A DNA stretch of 64,000 nt from Henricia sp. BOLD:AAB3569 (Eukaryota; Echinodermata; Asteroidea; Spinulosida; Echinasteridae): NCBI GenBank assembly GCA_037783545.1, contig JBBELK010000298.1:4960001-5024000 (forward strand), given 5' to 3'. Shown here piece after piece: positions 27,501 through 35,953 of the stretch. How positions within the stretch are numbered: position 1 is the first letter of the stretch; the number at the start of each line of letters is the position of its first letter. A program made the translations under genes and the position numbers. Under the pieces are notes generated by a model. The model saw nothing but the letters and a program-made list of their open reading frames with translations. It had not been told where the DNA came from and did no database searches.

Positions 27501-30295
27501 CTTGCGCTCGTGGAATACAGCATGATGTAGTGTGTCTGCATCCCATATCCCACTCGGCCTCGTGGGATATGGGATGCAGACACGCTACATCATACGACAT
27601 AAAATAGGATGCATAGGATAATGTCACACTGTTGTTGCCATGGATCCACCAATCAGAACCATGTATGCCTCAAGGCTTTTAATCAAGAATATACACTACA
27701 GTATAGATGTGCATATTGATTATGTCACCACTGTTTAAACGTATGTATACATGTACGAGTTATGCCAATTTTAATTTCAAATAACATGAGCACAATGTAA
27801 ATTCTACGTTTTCATTTTTTTAAACCTAGGAACCCCCAAGGAAACCCCCAGCAATAAGGCTATCACCTTGCAACAACACTGAAGGTGAGAGTTGGCCAGA
27901 ACCAGTCCAAAATTCTGATTCTGGGCCTACATGTACAACATCTGACCCTACATGTACAACATCTGACCACACCTATGCAATGCCATCAAACCCAGTCGTA
28001 CTCAAGCGGAAGCTAAATGAATCAAATTCACTGCTGCAGTCCTGTAGAAAAAAATTAAAGGTCCACCAACAGAAGAGTCGGCGGCTAAAGAAAAGGGTAG
28101 ATACACTTCAGTCAGTTGTTTCTGAGCTTAAAGAAAAAGGCTTCGTTTCCGACAACTGCGCTAAAATTCTTGAGTCCACTTTAAATGGAGTTCCCAAAGA
28201 AGTAATGAGCCGGCTCCTTAGAAATAACAACAGTGGTACGCACACAAAACAGGAATACGACCCTCAGCTCAAGGCATTTGCCTTGACACTCCATTTCTAT
28301 TCGGCCAAGGGATATGAGTACGTACGGGAGACCTTCGGGCTTGCTCTGCCGAGTTCCTCAACCATTAGAAAGTGGTATAGTGCAGTAGATGGGTCCCCTG
28401 GATTCAGCGAGGTTGTATTCAGAGCTCTGGAAGCCAGATTTCAAAAAGAGCGACAAGAGGGCAAGACCACACTCTGTGCTCTGATGTTGGATGAGATGTC
28501 AATAATGAAATCAGTTGAAATGTCAGGAGAGAAGGTTCTGGGCTACGTGGACTTCGGCAATGGAGTGCAGGATGATGCTGTTCCACTGGCTACTAGTGTC
28601 CTAGTGTTCCTGTTGGTTGCAGTAAATGGCAGTTGGAAGGTCCCTCTGGCACACTTCATGGTTACTAGTCTGACAGGCAAGGAACAGGCAAATCTTGTCA
28701 GCCAGTGCCTCATCAAATTGCACGAAATAGGAGTGCAGGTTATTTCACTCACTTGTGACGGGCCATCAGCACATGTTGCTATGCTTAATGAGCTTGGAGC
28801 AAACATGAGTCGGGCAGACATGAATCCATCCTTTCCACACCCTGCAGATCCACATCAGAAGATCTGGGCAATGCTGGATGCCTGTCACATGCTGAAGCTG
28901 GCCAGGAATTGCTTAGGCACCCTGAAAGTATTAAGAGATCGAAATGGTCAATTCATCGAGTGGAAATACATTCAAGCTCTATATGACCTGCAGAAAAGAG
29001 AGGGGCTACGACTGGGTAATAAACTTAGCCGGAAACACATAGAGTGGAAATCCAATGTCATGAAGGTCGACGCTGCAGCACAAACCCTGAGTGCTAGTGT
29101 GGCAGATGCTATAAAATTCTGCCGAGAGAATCTCAAAATGGCCAGCTTTCAAGGGAGTGAAGGGACCTGCACCTACATTGAAACACTGGATCATCTTTTT
29201 GATGTACTTAACTCTCGAAACCCACTGGCACGAAATTACAAGGCACCACTGAAGGCATCTCGTGAAGGGTTGTTTTTGCCGTTCTTAGACGACGCCTACG
29301 GCTATCTTGCCACTCTCAAAAATTTCTTAGGTGAAATTCTGTCCAAAACTCGGAACAAAACAGCATTCATCGGATTCATGGCATGCATCAGGAGTGTACT
29401 AAATCTGTACCAGATCTACGTAAAAGAAGCAGAGTCCCCACTCAAGTACCTGCTAACGTACAAGTTCAGCCAGGATCACATTGAGCTGTTCTTCGGTGCA
29501 GTTCGCCTGTCATGTGGTTCCAACAACAACCCGACTGTGAGGCAATTCATCTCGGCCTACAAGCGTCTCCTGATGCGACATGATATCAAAGTTAACAAGG
29601 GAAGCTGTTCGGCTCAGGATGCCACCAGGATTCTCGATGCAGCTTCTTTCAGCAATATAGTGAAGCAGGCTGTTCCTGATGAGAGTCAAGACATGCTGGT
29701 TGCAAGACGCTATGACCTGGAACTCCGATCACCATCGCAGGATGAGCATGACTATGCTGACATTCCTAACTTTGCTCAACTCTCCATCTTCACTGAGTCC
29801 TGTGTGGGGTACATAGCAGGATATGTGATCAGAATGGTAAGACGGACATTAAAGTGTTCAGAATGCTTAGGGGCATTGACCAACAGTGCTGAAAATGATG
29901 TGGCTTCAAGTGCATATTCCTTGATCACAGTAAAAAACCGAGGTGGGCTTACCATTCCATCAAGAAGCGTTGTACAGGTCTGCAAAGCAACTGAACGCTG
30001 CATCAAGAGGCTTCTGGCGGTAACAGACGGAAAAATGCCTCAGCAAAGAGGAATCAAGAAAGCCATCTCAGGTTCTGTTCTAGCAGAAGTTGGTTCCACA
30101 ACATTTGGAAGTCTCAACAACCACATGCTGGACACTGAAGCAGAGAATAATCACATATTCAGTCTAATAAGATGCATATCAGAATGCTACTGCAAGGTAC
30201 GCCTACACCATGTAGTCAGACTATGGAAGGATGAACTTCGGCCAACCTCGATCAGAAAGAAGCTGAGCAAACTGATCCTTTTCTCGGGTCAGTAG
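24525..30295 (+). CDS. THAP9-like: THAP-domain P-element transposase (THAP9-like), intact, 909 aa
   Basis: The exons are 24525-24592, 25371-25566 and 27830-30295, joined in frame at GT-AG sites. It is a nuclear DNA-binding enzyme that cuts and joins P-element ends. Residues 1-88 form a THAP zinc finger with C4, C9 and a C-x2-H pair, the FHRFP word across the first junction, and TVPSIF near its end. Residues 146-193 are a Lys/Leu-rich coiled coil. Next comes the P-element HTH region ([20 protein letters not shown]). The RNase-H-like catalytic core shows Asp309 (LMLDEMS), Asp398 (TCDGPS), the [12 protein letters not shown] motif at 436-447 and Glu640 in [12 protein letters not shown]. Length and order match human THAP9 (903 aa). 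No stop or frameshift was found, so it may be active. Confidence 0.95.
24593..25370 (+). other. P transposase intron 1
   Basis: 778 bases with GT and AG ends, splitting the THAP domain after the Arg of FHR. AT-rich, with no nested element recognised. Confidence 0.8.
25371..25566 (+). CDS. THAP9-like: P transposase exon 2 (second half of THAP finger)
   Basis: The acceptor is GCCGGACAG and the donor is ATCAAG|GTTGGT. It encodes [11 protein letters not shown], then the ligand pair in CSAHF and the closing TVPSIFNF of the THAP domain. It ends in phase 0, matching exon 3. Confidence 0.92.
25815..25940 (+). repeat. SINE tail fragment within the P element
   Basis: It begins CCCCAGGGAGCTGAGAAGGA, continues ATTACTGAGCCCAATGACTA and ends GCGCTATATAAGAACTGCCC. 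This is the 3' half of the SINE family in the GGT introns. Confidence 0.75.
27523..27592. repeat. 70-bp hairpin in P transposase intron 2
   Basis: TGATGTAGTGTGTCTGCATC pairs with the complementary right arm with one mismatch. The stem continues through CCATATCCCAC/GTGGGATATGG. The loop is short (TCGGCCTC). Confidence 0.85.
27830..30295 (+). CDS. THAP9-like: P transposase exon 3 (coiled coil and catalytic domains)
   Basis: The acceptor is TTTTAAACCTAG. The frame is open for 821 codons to TAG at 30293-30295. The first 50 codons form a Pro/Ser/Thr-rich linker with a duplicated PTCTTSD. The open frame with an ATG at 27980 is a sub-part. Besides the catalytic residues, it holds the [11 protein letters not shown] motif after the Glu and a Cys pair in CSECL near the C-terminus, both usual for P-type transposases. 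Confidence 0.95.
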   Translation, partial: EPPRKPPAIRLSPCNNTEGESWPEPVQNSDSGPTCTTSDPTCTTSDHTYAMPSNPVVLKRKLNESNSLLQSCRKKLKVHQQKSRRLKKRVDTLQSVVSELKEKGFVSDNCAKILESTLNGVPKEVMSRLLRNNNSGTHTKQEYDPQLKAFALTLHFYSAKGYEYVRETFGLALPSSSTIRKWYSAVDGSPGFSEVVFRALEARFQKERQEGKTTLCALMLDEMSIMKSVEMSGEKVLGYVDFGNGVQDDAVPLATSVLVFLLVAVNGSWKVPLAHFMVTSLTGKEQANLVSQCLIKLHEIGVQVISLTCDGPSAHVAMLNELGANMSRADMNPSFPHPADPHQKIWAMLDACHMLKLARNCLGTLKVLRDRNGQFIEWKYIQALYDLQKREGLRLGNKLSRKHIEWKSNVMKVDAAAQTLSASVADAIKFCRENLKMASFQGSEGTCTYIETLDHLFDVLNSRNPLARNYKAPLKASREGLFLPFLDDAYGYLATLKNFLGEILSKTRNKTAFIGFMACIRSVLNLYQIYVKEAESPLKYLLTYKFSQDHIELFFGAVRLSCGSNNNPTVRQFISAYKRLLMRHDIKVNKGSCSAQDATRILDAASFSNIVKQAVPDESQDMLVARRYDLELRSPSQDEHDYADIPNFAQLSIFTESCVGYIAGYVIRMVRRTLKCSECLGALTNSAENDVASSAYSLITVKNRGGLTIPSRSVVQVCKATERCIKRLLAVTDGKMPQQRGIKKAISGSVLAEVGSTTFGSLNNHMLDTEAENNHIFSLIRCISECYCKVRLHHVVRLWKDELRPTSIRKKLSKLILFSGQ

Positions 30296-31102
30296 ATCTT
30301 GCACACACGACAACCAAATTAACACATCGAGCAGGAGTGCATTGTGGCCACATACTATTATATATACACTGGACAGGACGTTCCCTGTGTATTTGTGCAG
30401 CAGCGCGTCAGAATGCATAAATATGCACGTGTAGGGTTTACATGCACCGTACACATGCGTGTGGTAACACGGTTTGAAATTTTTTAAAAACAAGGTGGCA
30501 TACAAGGGAAATCACATATCACAGATCATTGCAATTTTTTGCATTGTTGCAAACTTTTTAGCAAAATTATACATTAGTTTGCAAAAATATTTGCCCTATC
30601 TGAAATATTTGCAAAGATCGATAGTGTTCTGCAATGTCCTTTGTATGCCATCACAAACCCTTTAGACCATTCTCATCACCATGGAAACTGTCCCTGTATG
30701 TGCGCCATAGCTGGAATACGGTCAGTGCATAAACTACATGTGTTATGTAATGATGCTCATTTTGTCGTATGTAATGATGCTAAATTTGCGCGTTTGTTGT
30801 GGATTACATAGAGCCTTTTCGCACACTTTAAGAAAAAGTGATGGAGAGGGAATTTTGAGTAAAACGATGCACTGAAAAATCACTGAATTATGAAAACACT
30901 TTACATCCAACATGTCCAGGCTAATTCTGTGGTTTTTGGTGCGTTGTTACACCTTAAATTCCTTCCACAGCTTGGACGGAAAGCGCGCATGGCAATCATG
31001 GGCAAAGAGGCTCAGTGTGAATTTGCGTGTGCGAAGAGCATGTGTAATGGTTCCCAGTGGATGTCCATTTCCCTTTGTTCAATGTATACGGAAAACAAAT
31101 TA

Positions 31103-31503
31103 GGCCAAACAAAATAAATGGTGTGTTTACGGTAACGGCCTAAAATAAATCCAGGTAGGTAGGTAGAAAAATAATCTTATTTTGTAATTTGTTTTTACAC
31201 TATTAGTTAATTTGGTTAACTAGTTAATTTGGTTATGGAAATAAAGTGAACTGAACTGAACATTTCAGTTCATGCATTTGCCAGTCGTTTTGCAATGTTT
31301 GAAAATCACTATCAACACTATTAACCATGTTCATGTACAAATACATGTACCATGTATACAAAATGTTATGTTCGTTTGATAGTACGTGCTCATTTAAAAT
31401 TAGCAACTTGAAAATAGGCAATAAAAAGTTTGAGGTCGGCAATTTGGCCTCAAATTCAAGGTAGGTCGAGTTACCGTAAACACACCATTTCTTTTGTTTG
31501 GCC
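31103..31503. mobile_element. Harbinger-like MITE, copy 2 (nested in the P element)
   Basis: The ends are GGCCAAACAAAATAAATGGT and its complement, with target duplication TTA at 31100-31102 and 31504-31506. At 401 bp it is longer than the other copies because of extra AT-rich sequence around 31190-31260. Confidence 0.8.
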
Positions 31504-31760
31504 TTACCCTAAATGCTTCCAACCAGTACTCACTAGGGAAATCGCTTCCTTTCACGAAGAGTCGGCGAAGAGATTTCCTGATGTGAAGCGCTTTCTGTAG
31601 TAAGAACGGGGTCATAGAGCAAACTTACTGCAAGGGGAGAACCGGCTGCAGGTACAACATTGCAGTGAGCAGCCTTTGAATTCTTGATCTTGTGTGATGT
31701 GACTTCAGGAAAAGTCGACCCAACTGAAAATAGTCCATGTACATATATAATTAAAAAGTA

Positions 31761-32180
31761 AAATCATAAACTAATCGGATGTATTTTATGTGTATTTAAC
31801 AGGATGTATTTTTAATATGTATATATATCTATCGTGATTCTTTTAGTCCATGTTAGCTACTTGGAAATCTGTGACGTCATCAGCCGCGCAGTCGTGACAC
31901 TATGGTCCATTCCGTAACCGAAGTGTTTTCCGGTATTTAGTATGCTTTCCTGTAAATAGTACTACTGGCTGCCCAAGAAAAATCATAAACTAACCAGATG
32001 TATTTTATGTATTTTATGTATATTTAACAGGATGTATTTTATGTATTTTATGTATATTTAACAGGATGTATTTTATGTATATATATCTATTGTGATTTTT
32101 TATTCCGTGTTAGCAACTTTGAAATCTGTGACGTCATCAGCCACGCAGTTGTGACACTATGGTCAAATTTGTAACTGAAG
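31761..32180. repeat. Imperfect direct duplication of about 220-255 bp
   Basis: AAATCATAAACTAA at 31761 recurs at 31980, and AATCTGTGACGTCATCAGCC at 31867 recurs at 32124. The second unit has an expanded inner repeat of GTATTTTATGTATATTTAAC (three rounds). Confidence 0.75.
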
Positions 32181-32404
32181 TACTCTGCCTAAGACTGTTT
32201 AATGTCGGTTGATGGTGCCTTTTTTAGTTTGCTCTTGAAGGACAAGATAAATGTATAACGCTTGAATTTAAGACTAATCAAGAAAAAATAACGTGCTTCA
32301 TGTCAAAGAGGGCGCTAGAGCTTTGCATCACATCACAATTTTTAAAGTTGCCGTCTATTCATTTTTATTGACGATTCTGCACGTAAATTTGACACATTTT
32401 TAAA

Positions 32405-32578
32405 AAAAGGAAAGAAGGGGCATACCTGCCTACGGGCGCTCATCTTCCGGGGCTGATGCTGGTGGCGATGTACAGCTAAATTTTTCGGACCAATGGGAAA
32501 TCCTGCGACCACTTCGAGGTTCGAACCCACGACCCTCCGATTGCAAGCCCGACGCTTTACCGCTGCGCCACAGTGCTG
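32405..32578 (-). mobile_element. tRNA-derived SINE, minus strand (nested in the P element)
   Basis: Read on the minus strand, the head is GTGGCGCAGCGGTAAAGCG (A box) and GTGGGTTCGAACC (B box). It is followed by GCCACCAGCATCAGCCCCGG. It could be mistaken for a tRNA gene, but the anticodon arm and acceptor stem do not close and a SINE body follows. Confidence 0.7.
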
Positions 32579-32825
32579 AATTAAGTCACTATCCATGTAC
32601 ATGTACATATAAAATTAAAAAGAAATAATTATATACACAGTACCGGAATATATTGTTTTTTTCTATTATATTTTGAGTTAAACTGCTTAATTTTATATGT
32701 ATTTATTCTTAATGTATTTATTCAAAGCTCACCTAGTATTAATATTCAATATTGTACCCGTCTGCTTCCTGGCCTTTATATTTTTTTAGATATGCATAAC
32801 TCCAACGGGTATTGATAGACGAATT

Positions 32826-32894
32826 ACTTGCATCTTCAATTCCACTTTCTCAATCAAACACGTTTATTGAGAAAGTGGAATTTGAGATGCAAGT
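32826..32894. repeat. 69-bp hairpin
   Basis: ACTTGCATCTTCAATTCCAC and the complementary right arm form a nearly perfect stem continuing through TTTCTCAAT/ATTGAGAAA. Confidence 0.85.
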
Positions 32895-33141
32895 ACATCA
32901 GCTATCAACGATCGTTGGATTTACGCCCATCTCAAAAATATAACCGTGCTAGTACATGTAGGAGGCAGACAGGCTCTGTGTACATTTTTAAATGCCGTTC
33001 ATGTATTCTTCCTCCATGGTTGTACCAATGGCTGTAATGTGCCATGCTGTGCAGATTACATTTTTAAAGTTTGTTCCTTCTGTGATTAAATTTTGCGTAA
33101 AATTTAAAGGAATATTTTAAGAGTAAATTACGGAAACAGGT

Positions 33142-33334
33142 CATCTCGTACATGTACGCGAACCAACTCGTACGCGTGCCAACTCGTACACGTGGCAACT
33201 TGTACACCTGCCAACTCGTACACGCTCCAACTACCGGTAAGTTAGGTCGGTGCACGAGTTGGTCGGTGTACGAGTTGGCCTGCATACGAATTGGCTGCGT
33301 ATGAGTTGGCATGCGTACTACGAGTTGACCAGCA
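33142..33334. repeat. Mirrored array of CCAACTCGTACACG units
   Basis: Four units of the type CCAACTCGTAC read left to right, followed by about five units in the reverse complement (GTACGAGTTGG), meeting near 33238. Spacers vary, so the units are 15-20 bases long. Confidence 0.85.
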
Positions 33335-33638
33335 TTCTAACAGTACATTCCCATTTATCCCAAGCCCAAGGCTTATTTTGAAAATAATGGTATTTGTTCG
33401 TATACATTGAATAAAGATTTGAAGGAAATTACCTCCTGGAATCAACAGATAATATAATTTTAATAGGCCTACTTCCCACTTGCACTTTTGTTGCAAATGT
33501 TGCTTTTCTGTAGAAAAACATTTTCTCCCTCAAAAATTGCCTTCAGTTAGTGCAAAAGATAACCATTCACGCGCGTGCGCAGCGCCCTCTAGTGCTGTAA
33601 TTTTATAGTTTATTTATCTCAGAAATGCAACATTTCCG

Positions 33639-34001
33639 ACCGGTGTGAAGTTGGTTACTTATTCGACGTTTGACGTTCAATATTCAACAAGGAGCTGTTA
33701 CTTATTCAACATTCAATAAGGAGCTGTTACTTATTCGACATACAAATGCACAGAAAATTTTATTTCAAAGGGTCAAATGCCCCACCCTGGGGCATGAAAA
33801 ACGTGACCAAACCCCCACCTAGGATGGAGCAGCGCGAGTGGTGGGGGTTAAGTAACAGCTCCTTATTGAATGTCAAATAAGTAACAGCTCCTTATTGAAT
33901 GTCGAATAAGTAACAGCTCCTTATTGAATGTTGAATAAGTAACAGCTCCTTATTGAATATTGAACGTCAAACGTCGAATAGGTAACCAACTTCACACCGG
34001 T
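33639..34001. mobile_element. Non-autonomous foldback element with 9-bp target duplication
   Basis: The ends are ACCGGTGTGAAGTTGGTTAC and its complement. Target duplication ACATTTCCG lies at 33630-33638 and 34002-34010. The arms contain tandem units of about 29-31 bases with AATAAGGAGCTGTTACTTAT. The left arm has two units and the right arm four. The centre is unique. The duplication length suggests a Mutator-like origin. Confidence 0.85.
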
Positions 34002-34309
34002 ACATTTCCGACAGAAGTGCAAGTGGGAATTTAAAAAAGTAGGCCTATAATCTTCAATTGGATTATCTGTTGATTCCAGGAGGTCATTTCATTCAAACTT
34101 TTGTTCAATGTATACGAAACAAATACCAAAATAATAAACTCATAACAAAAAATGGGCTGTATTATTTTATACAGGGCCTACATTACCAGATTACATCTAC
34201 ATGTACCTTTTGACATGGCAGTGCCAGTGGTTTGATCCTTGGACAACTCGACTTGTCTTGGGGACAACTTGATATTTGTAGGCCTACCTACCTGCAGTGG
34301 CACTACATG

Positions 34310-34404
34310 CACTATGACTGAGCAACTAACATTGGAAATTGGGCACACACCATTGTTTATAACGATGGTGTGTGCACAATTTCCATTGTTAGTTGCTCAT
34401 AGTG
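34310..34404. repeat. 95-bp hairpin
   Basis: CACTATGACTGAGCAACTAA with ACATTGGAAATTGGGCACAC pairs almost perfectly with the right arm; the loop is TTTATAA. It is probably a short MITE. Confidence 0.88.
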
Positions 34405-34740
34405 TACCCACCTGGACATTATTTTTTAGTTGACCCACCCTATTTAAACCGTGGGCATGCATGGTGGGCGGTACGTCACCTCCGCACATGTATATGCGCT
34501 GCAGAGCGAATCGAATCGGTCGGTCACGCTAAAGACATGAAAGAAACACTCATCAAACTTCACTTTCATAAAAGCCCAACACACCGATTTCTTTATTAAT
34601 TAATTTTTTTCAATAGTCCCAACAAGGCAATTGGCCTGAAAACTGTTTTGAAAGATCGGCAAGTAGGTCAAAATTAGTGAAAACATGCCGCCAAATACGA
34701 CATTTCCCATGCCTTTACGTGTGTTTATTCAGCAAACGGA

Positions 34741-34758
34741 GGCACAGTAAAATGGCGG
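34741..34758 (-). promoter_or_regulatory. P element subterminal inverted repeat, right
   Basis: GGCACAGTAAAATGGCGG is the partner of 23976-23993. It is placed nearly symmetrically, 70 bases from the right end. Confidence 0.55.
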
Positions 34759-34793
34759 TAGTCTGGTTCGGGTTTTACTTCGACGATTCGGGC

Positions 34794-34828
34794 ACATTGC
34801 GAGTCCAGAAATTATATATACGTCCGTG
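34794..34828 (-). repeat. P element right terminal inverted repeat (35 bp)
   Basis: It starts ACATTGCGAG and ends ATATACGTCCGTG, an exact reverse complement of the left end. The second copy of the GCTGCATG duplication follows directly. Confidence 0.96.
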
Positions 34829-35139
34829 GCTGCATGCGTTATTACGATGGAGATGAAACCCTATTCAAAATTCACAAAAACACATCCATTTAAAGGAGTA
34901 CCATGAATATTAATGTAGCCCCGCGTTTCGACCAATCAGCTCTCTACGTCCAATTCTGGTAGCAATCTCCATAGACCGTGTACAAAACGGAAACAGGTTT
35001 CTCAAGTCTGTAACTAGAGGTCGATTAGACTTGTTTCCAGTCCATTCGCGACTACGATGCTGCCGTTTACGAAACAGCCGGTCTAGTTACAGACTTGACA
35101 TCAAGTCTAAGGGACCGTCCGCTCCATCGTAGTTGTTAA

Positions 35140-35949
35140 AGGAACACGTTGCCTTCGGGTTGCGCTTTATTGGGCGTTTTTGGGCTATTACAAGCGTTTG
35201 AAGTATAATGAGCACGATCTGAAAGATGTTTAAAAAGTAGAATATAATGATCCACACGAACGTGCCTTAGAAATGCTTCAATTTTGCGTAATTTCTCGAA
35301 GCAGCACGCTCCGCCATTTATGGGAGTCAACATTTTGACTCCCATAAATGGCGGAGAAATTATATTAGTCTTATTTCCAGCCTGGAGAAAGAAATTATTT
35401 TTGCTTCCTCCGTTGCGTGTGATGTGCCTGTTTTTTTTAATTCGTGTCTACAATAACCATTGGGTATAAATCATCCAAGTCCTTTCTATCGGTTTGTCCC
35501 ATGACAATATTCTTACCCTGATTGGCGAGGTTTTCGTTTTTTCTTTTTTGACTCGTCTGTTGTGTTCTCTTGACGATCCATTTTTTGACAGCCAGTCGGT
35601 GTGTGTGTGTAAGTGTGTTTACATTTCACACATGTCTCGGGAGGCGGAGAATGGTATGGTACCTTGCGTTCATCTGATAAGTTTACCTGACCACTGGCTA
35701 CGGCGCCAGCCTAACTCCTGTTCGTCGCTGCATCTTGCCCACTACCCGGACGATCGTATTGACGGCTTGAAATACGTATACATTTCGCGGGACATGTAGT
35801 GGGGGTCAGAGGTCAGTGTTTGTTTTTTTTAATTACCATTCACTAATTATAACACATTAAATGTGTTTTATTGCAAGAACAACTCCTAATAAGTATAAGG
35901 AACACCCTCAAACGTAAGATTTCGTGAAATCTGAAGGCAACGTGTTCCT
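35140..35949. mobile_element. TTAA-type non-autonomous transposon (810 bp)
   Basis: The ends are AGGAACACGTTGCCTTC and its complement GAAGGCAACGTGTTCCT, flanked by TTAA at 35136-35139 and 35950-35953. TTAA duplications occur in piggyBac and Kolobok elements; the AGGAAC start does not fit the usual CCC start of piggyBac. A short hairpin (CCGCCATTTATGGGAGTCAA) lies at about 35311-35357. A 101-codon frame at 35494 has no recognised homology. Confidence 0.8.
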
Positions 35950-35953
35950 TTAA

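Larger units (their letters stand above)
25567..27829 (+). other. P transposase intron 2 with nested repeats
   Basis: 2263 bases. It holds a SINE tail (25815-25940), an element starting near 26100 and ending TGTGACCAGATCAC-like near 26480 with relatives at 37695 and 45115, and a hairpin at 27523-27592. There is no exon between the phase-matched exons 2 and 3. Confidence 0.75.
30296..34793. other. P element 3' non-coding region with nested elements
   Basis: About 4.5 kb with no conserved frame. It holds a Harbinger MITE (31103-31503), a GACCCCGTTCT-type MITE end (31510-31620), an imperfect direct duplication (31761-32180), a SINE (32405-32578), two hairpins (32826-32894, 34310-34404), a mirrored array (33142-33334) and a MULE-type MITE (33639-34001). 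Confidence 0.8.
23907..34828 (+). mobile_element. Complete P-family transposon (10,922 bp) with THAP transposase gene
   Basis: The terminal inverted repeats are perfect over 35 bases (23907-23941 and 34794-34828), beginning CACGGACGTATATATAATTT. The 8-bp duplication GCTGCATG lies at 23899-23906 and 34829-34836, and the uninterrupted site is readable in MULE copy 1 near 18236-18243. P elements begin CA and duplicate 8 bp, which fits. An 18-base imperfect inverted repeat lies about 70 bases inside each end. The element holds a three-exon THAP/P transposase gene and about 4.5 kb of 3' DNA carrying nested repeats. It is several times longer than the 2.9-kb Drosophila P element. Confidence 0.95.
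22270..35109. mobile_element. MULE-like transposon copy 2, split by a P element
   Basis: The ends match copy 1. The target duplication is AGGGACCGT at 22261-22269 and 35110-35118. Removing the P element (10,922 bp) and one 8-bp target duplication leaves exactly 1910 bp, the length of copy 1. The parts are 22270-23906 and 34837-35109. Every stretch I compared with copy 1 is identical, including the 15-base T run and the 53-base palindrome arms, so both copies are recent or have been homogenised. Confidence 0.93.

Noticed and set aside
27980-30295. ATG at 27980 as the true start of the P transposase
   Set aside because: The frame extends upstream in phase to a good acceptor at 27830 and joins two exons that complete a THAP domain. 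The internal ATG would omit the DNA-binding finger.
32500-32578. Possible tRNA gene on the minus strand
   Set aside because: A and B boxes are present, but the arms do not close and a SINE body follows.
35494-35799. 101-codon open frame inside the TTAA element
   Set aside because: It shows no conserved motif and the element has the structure of a non-autonomous transposon.
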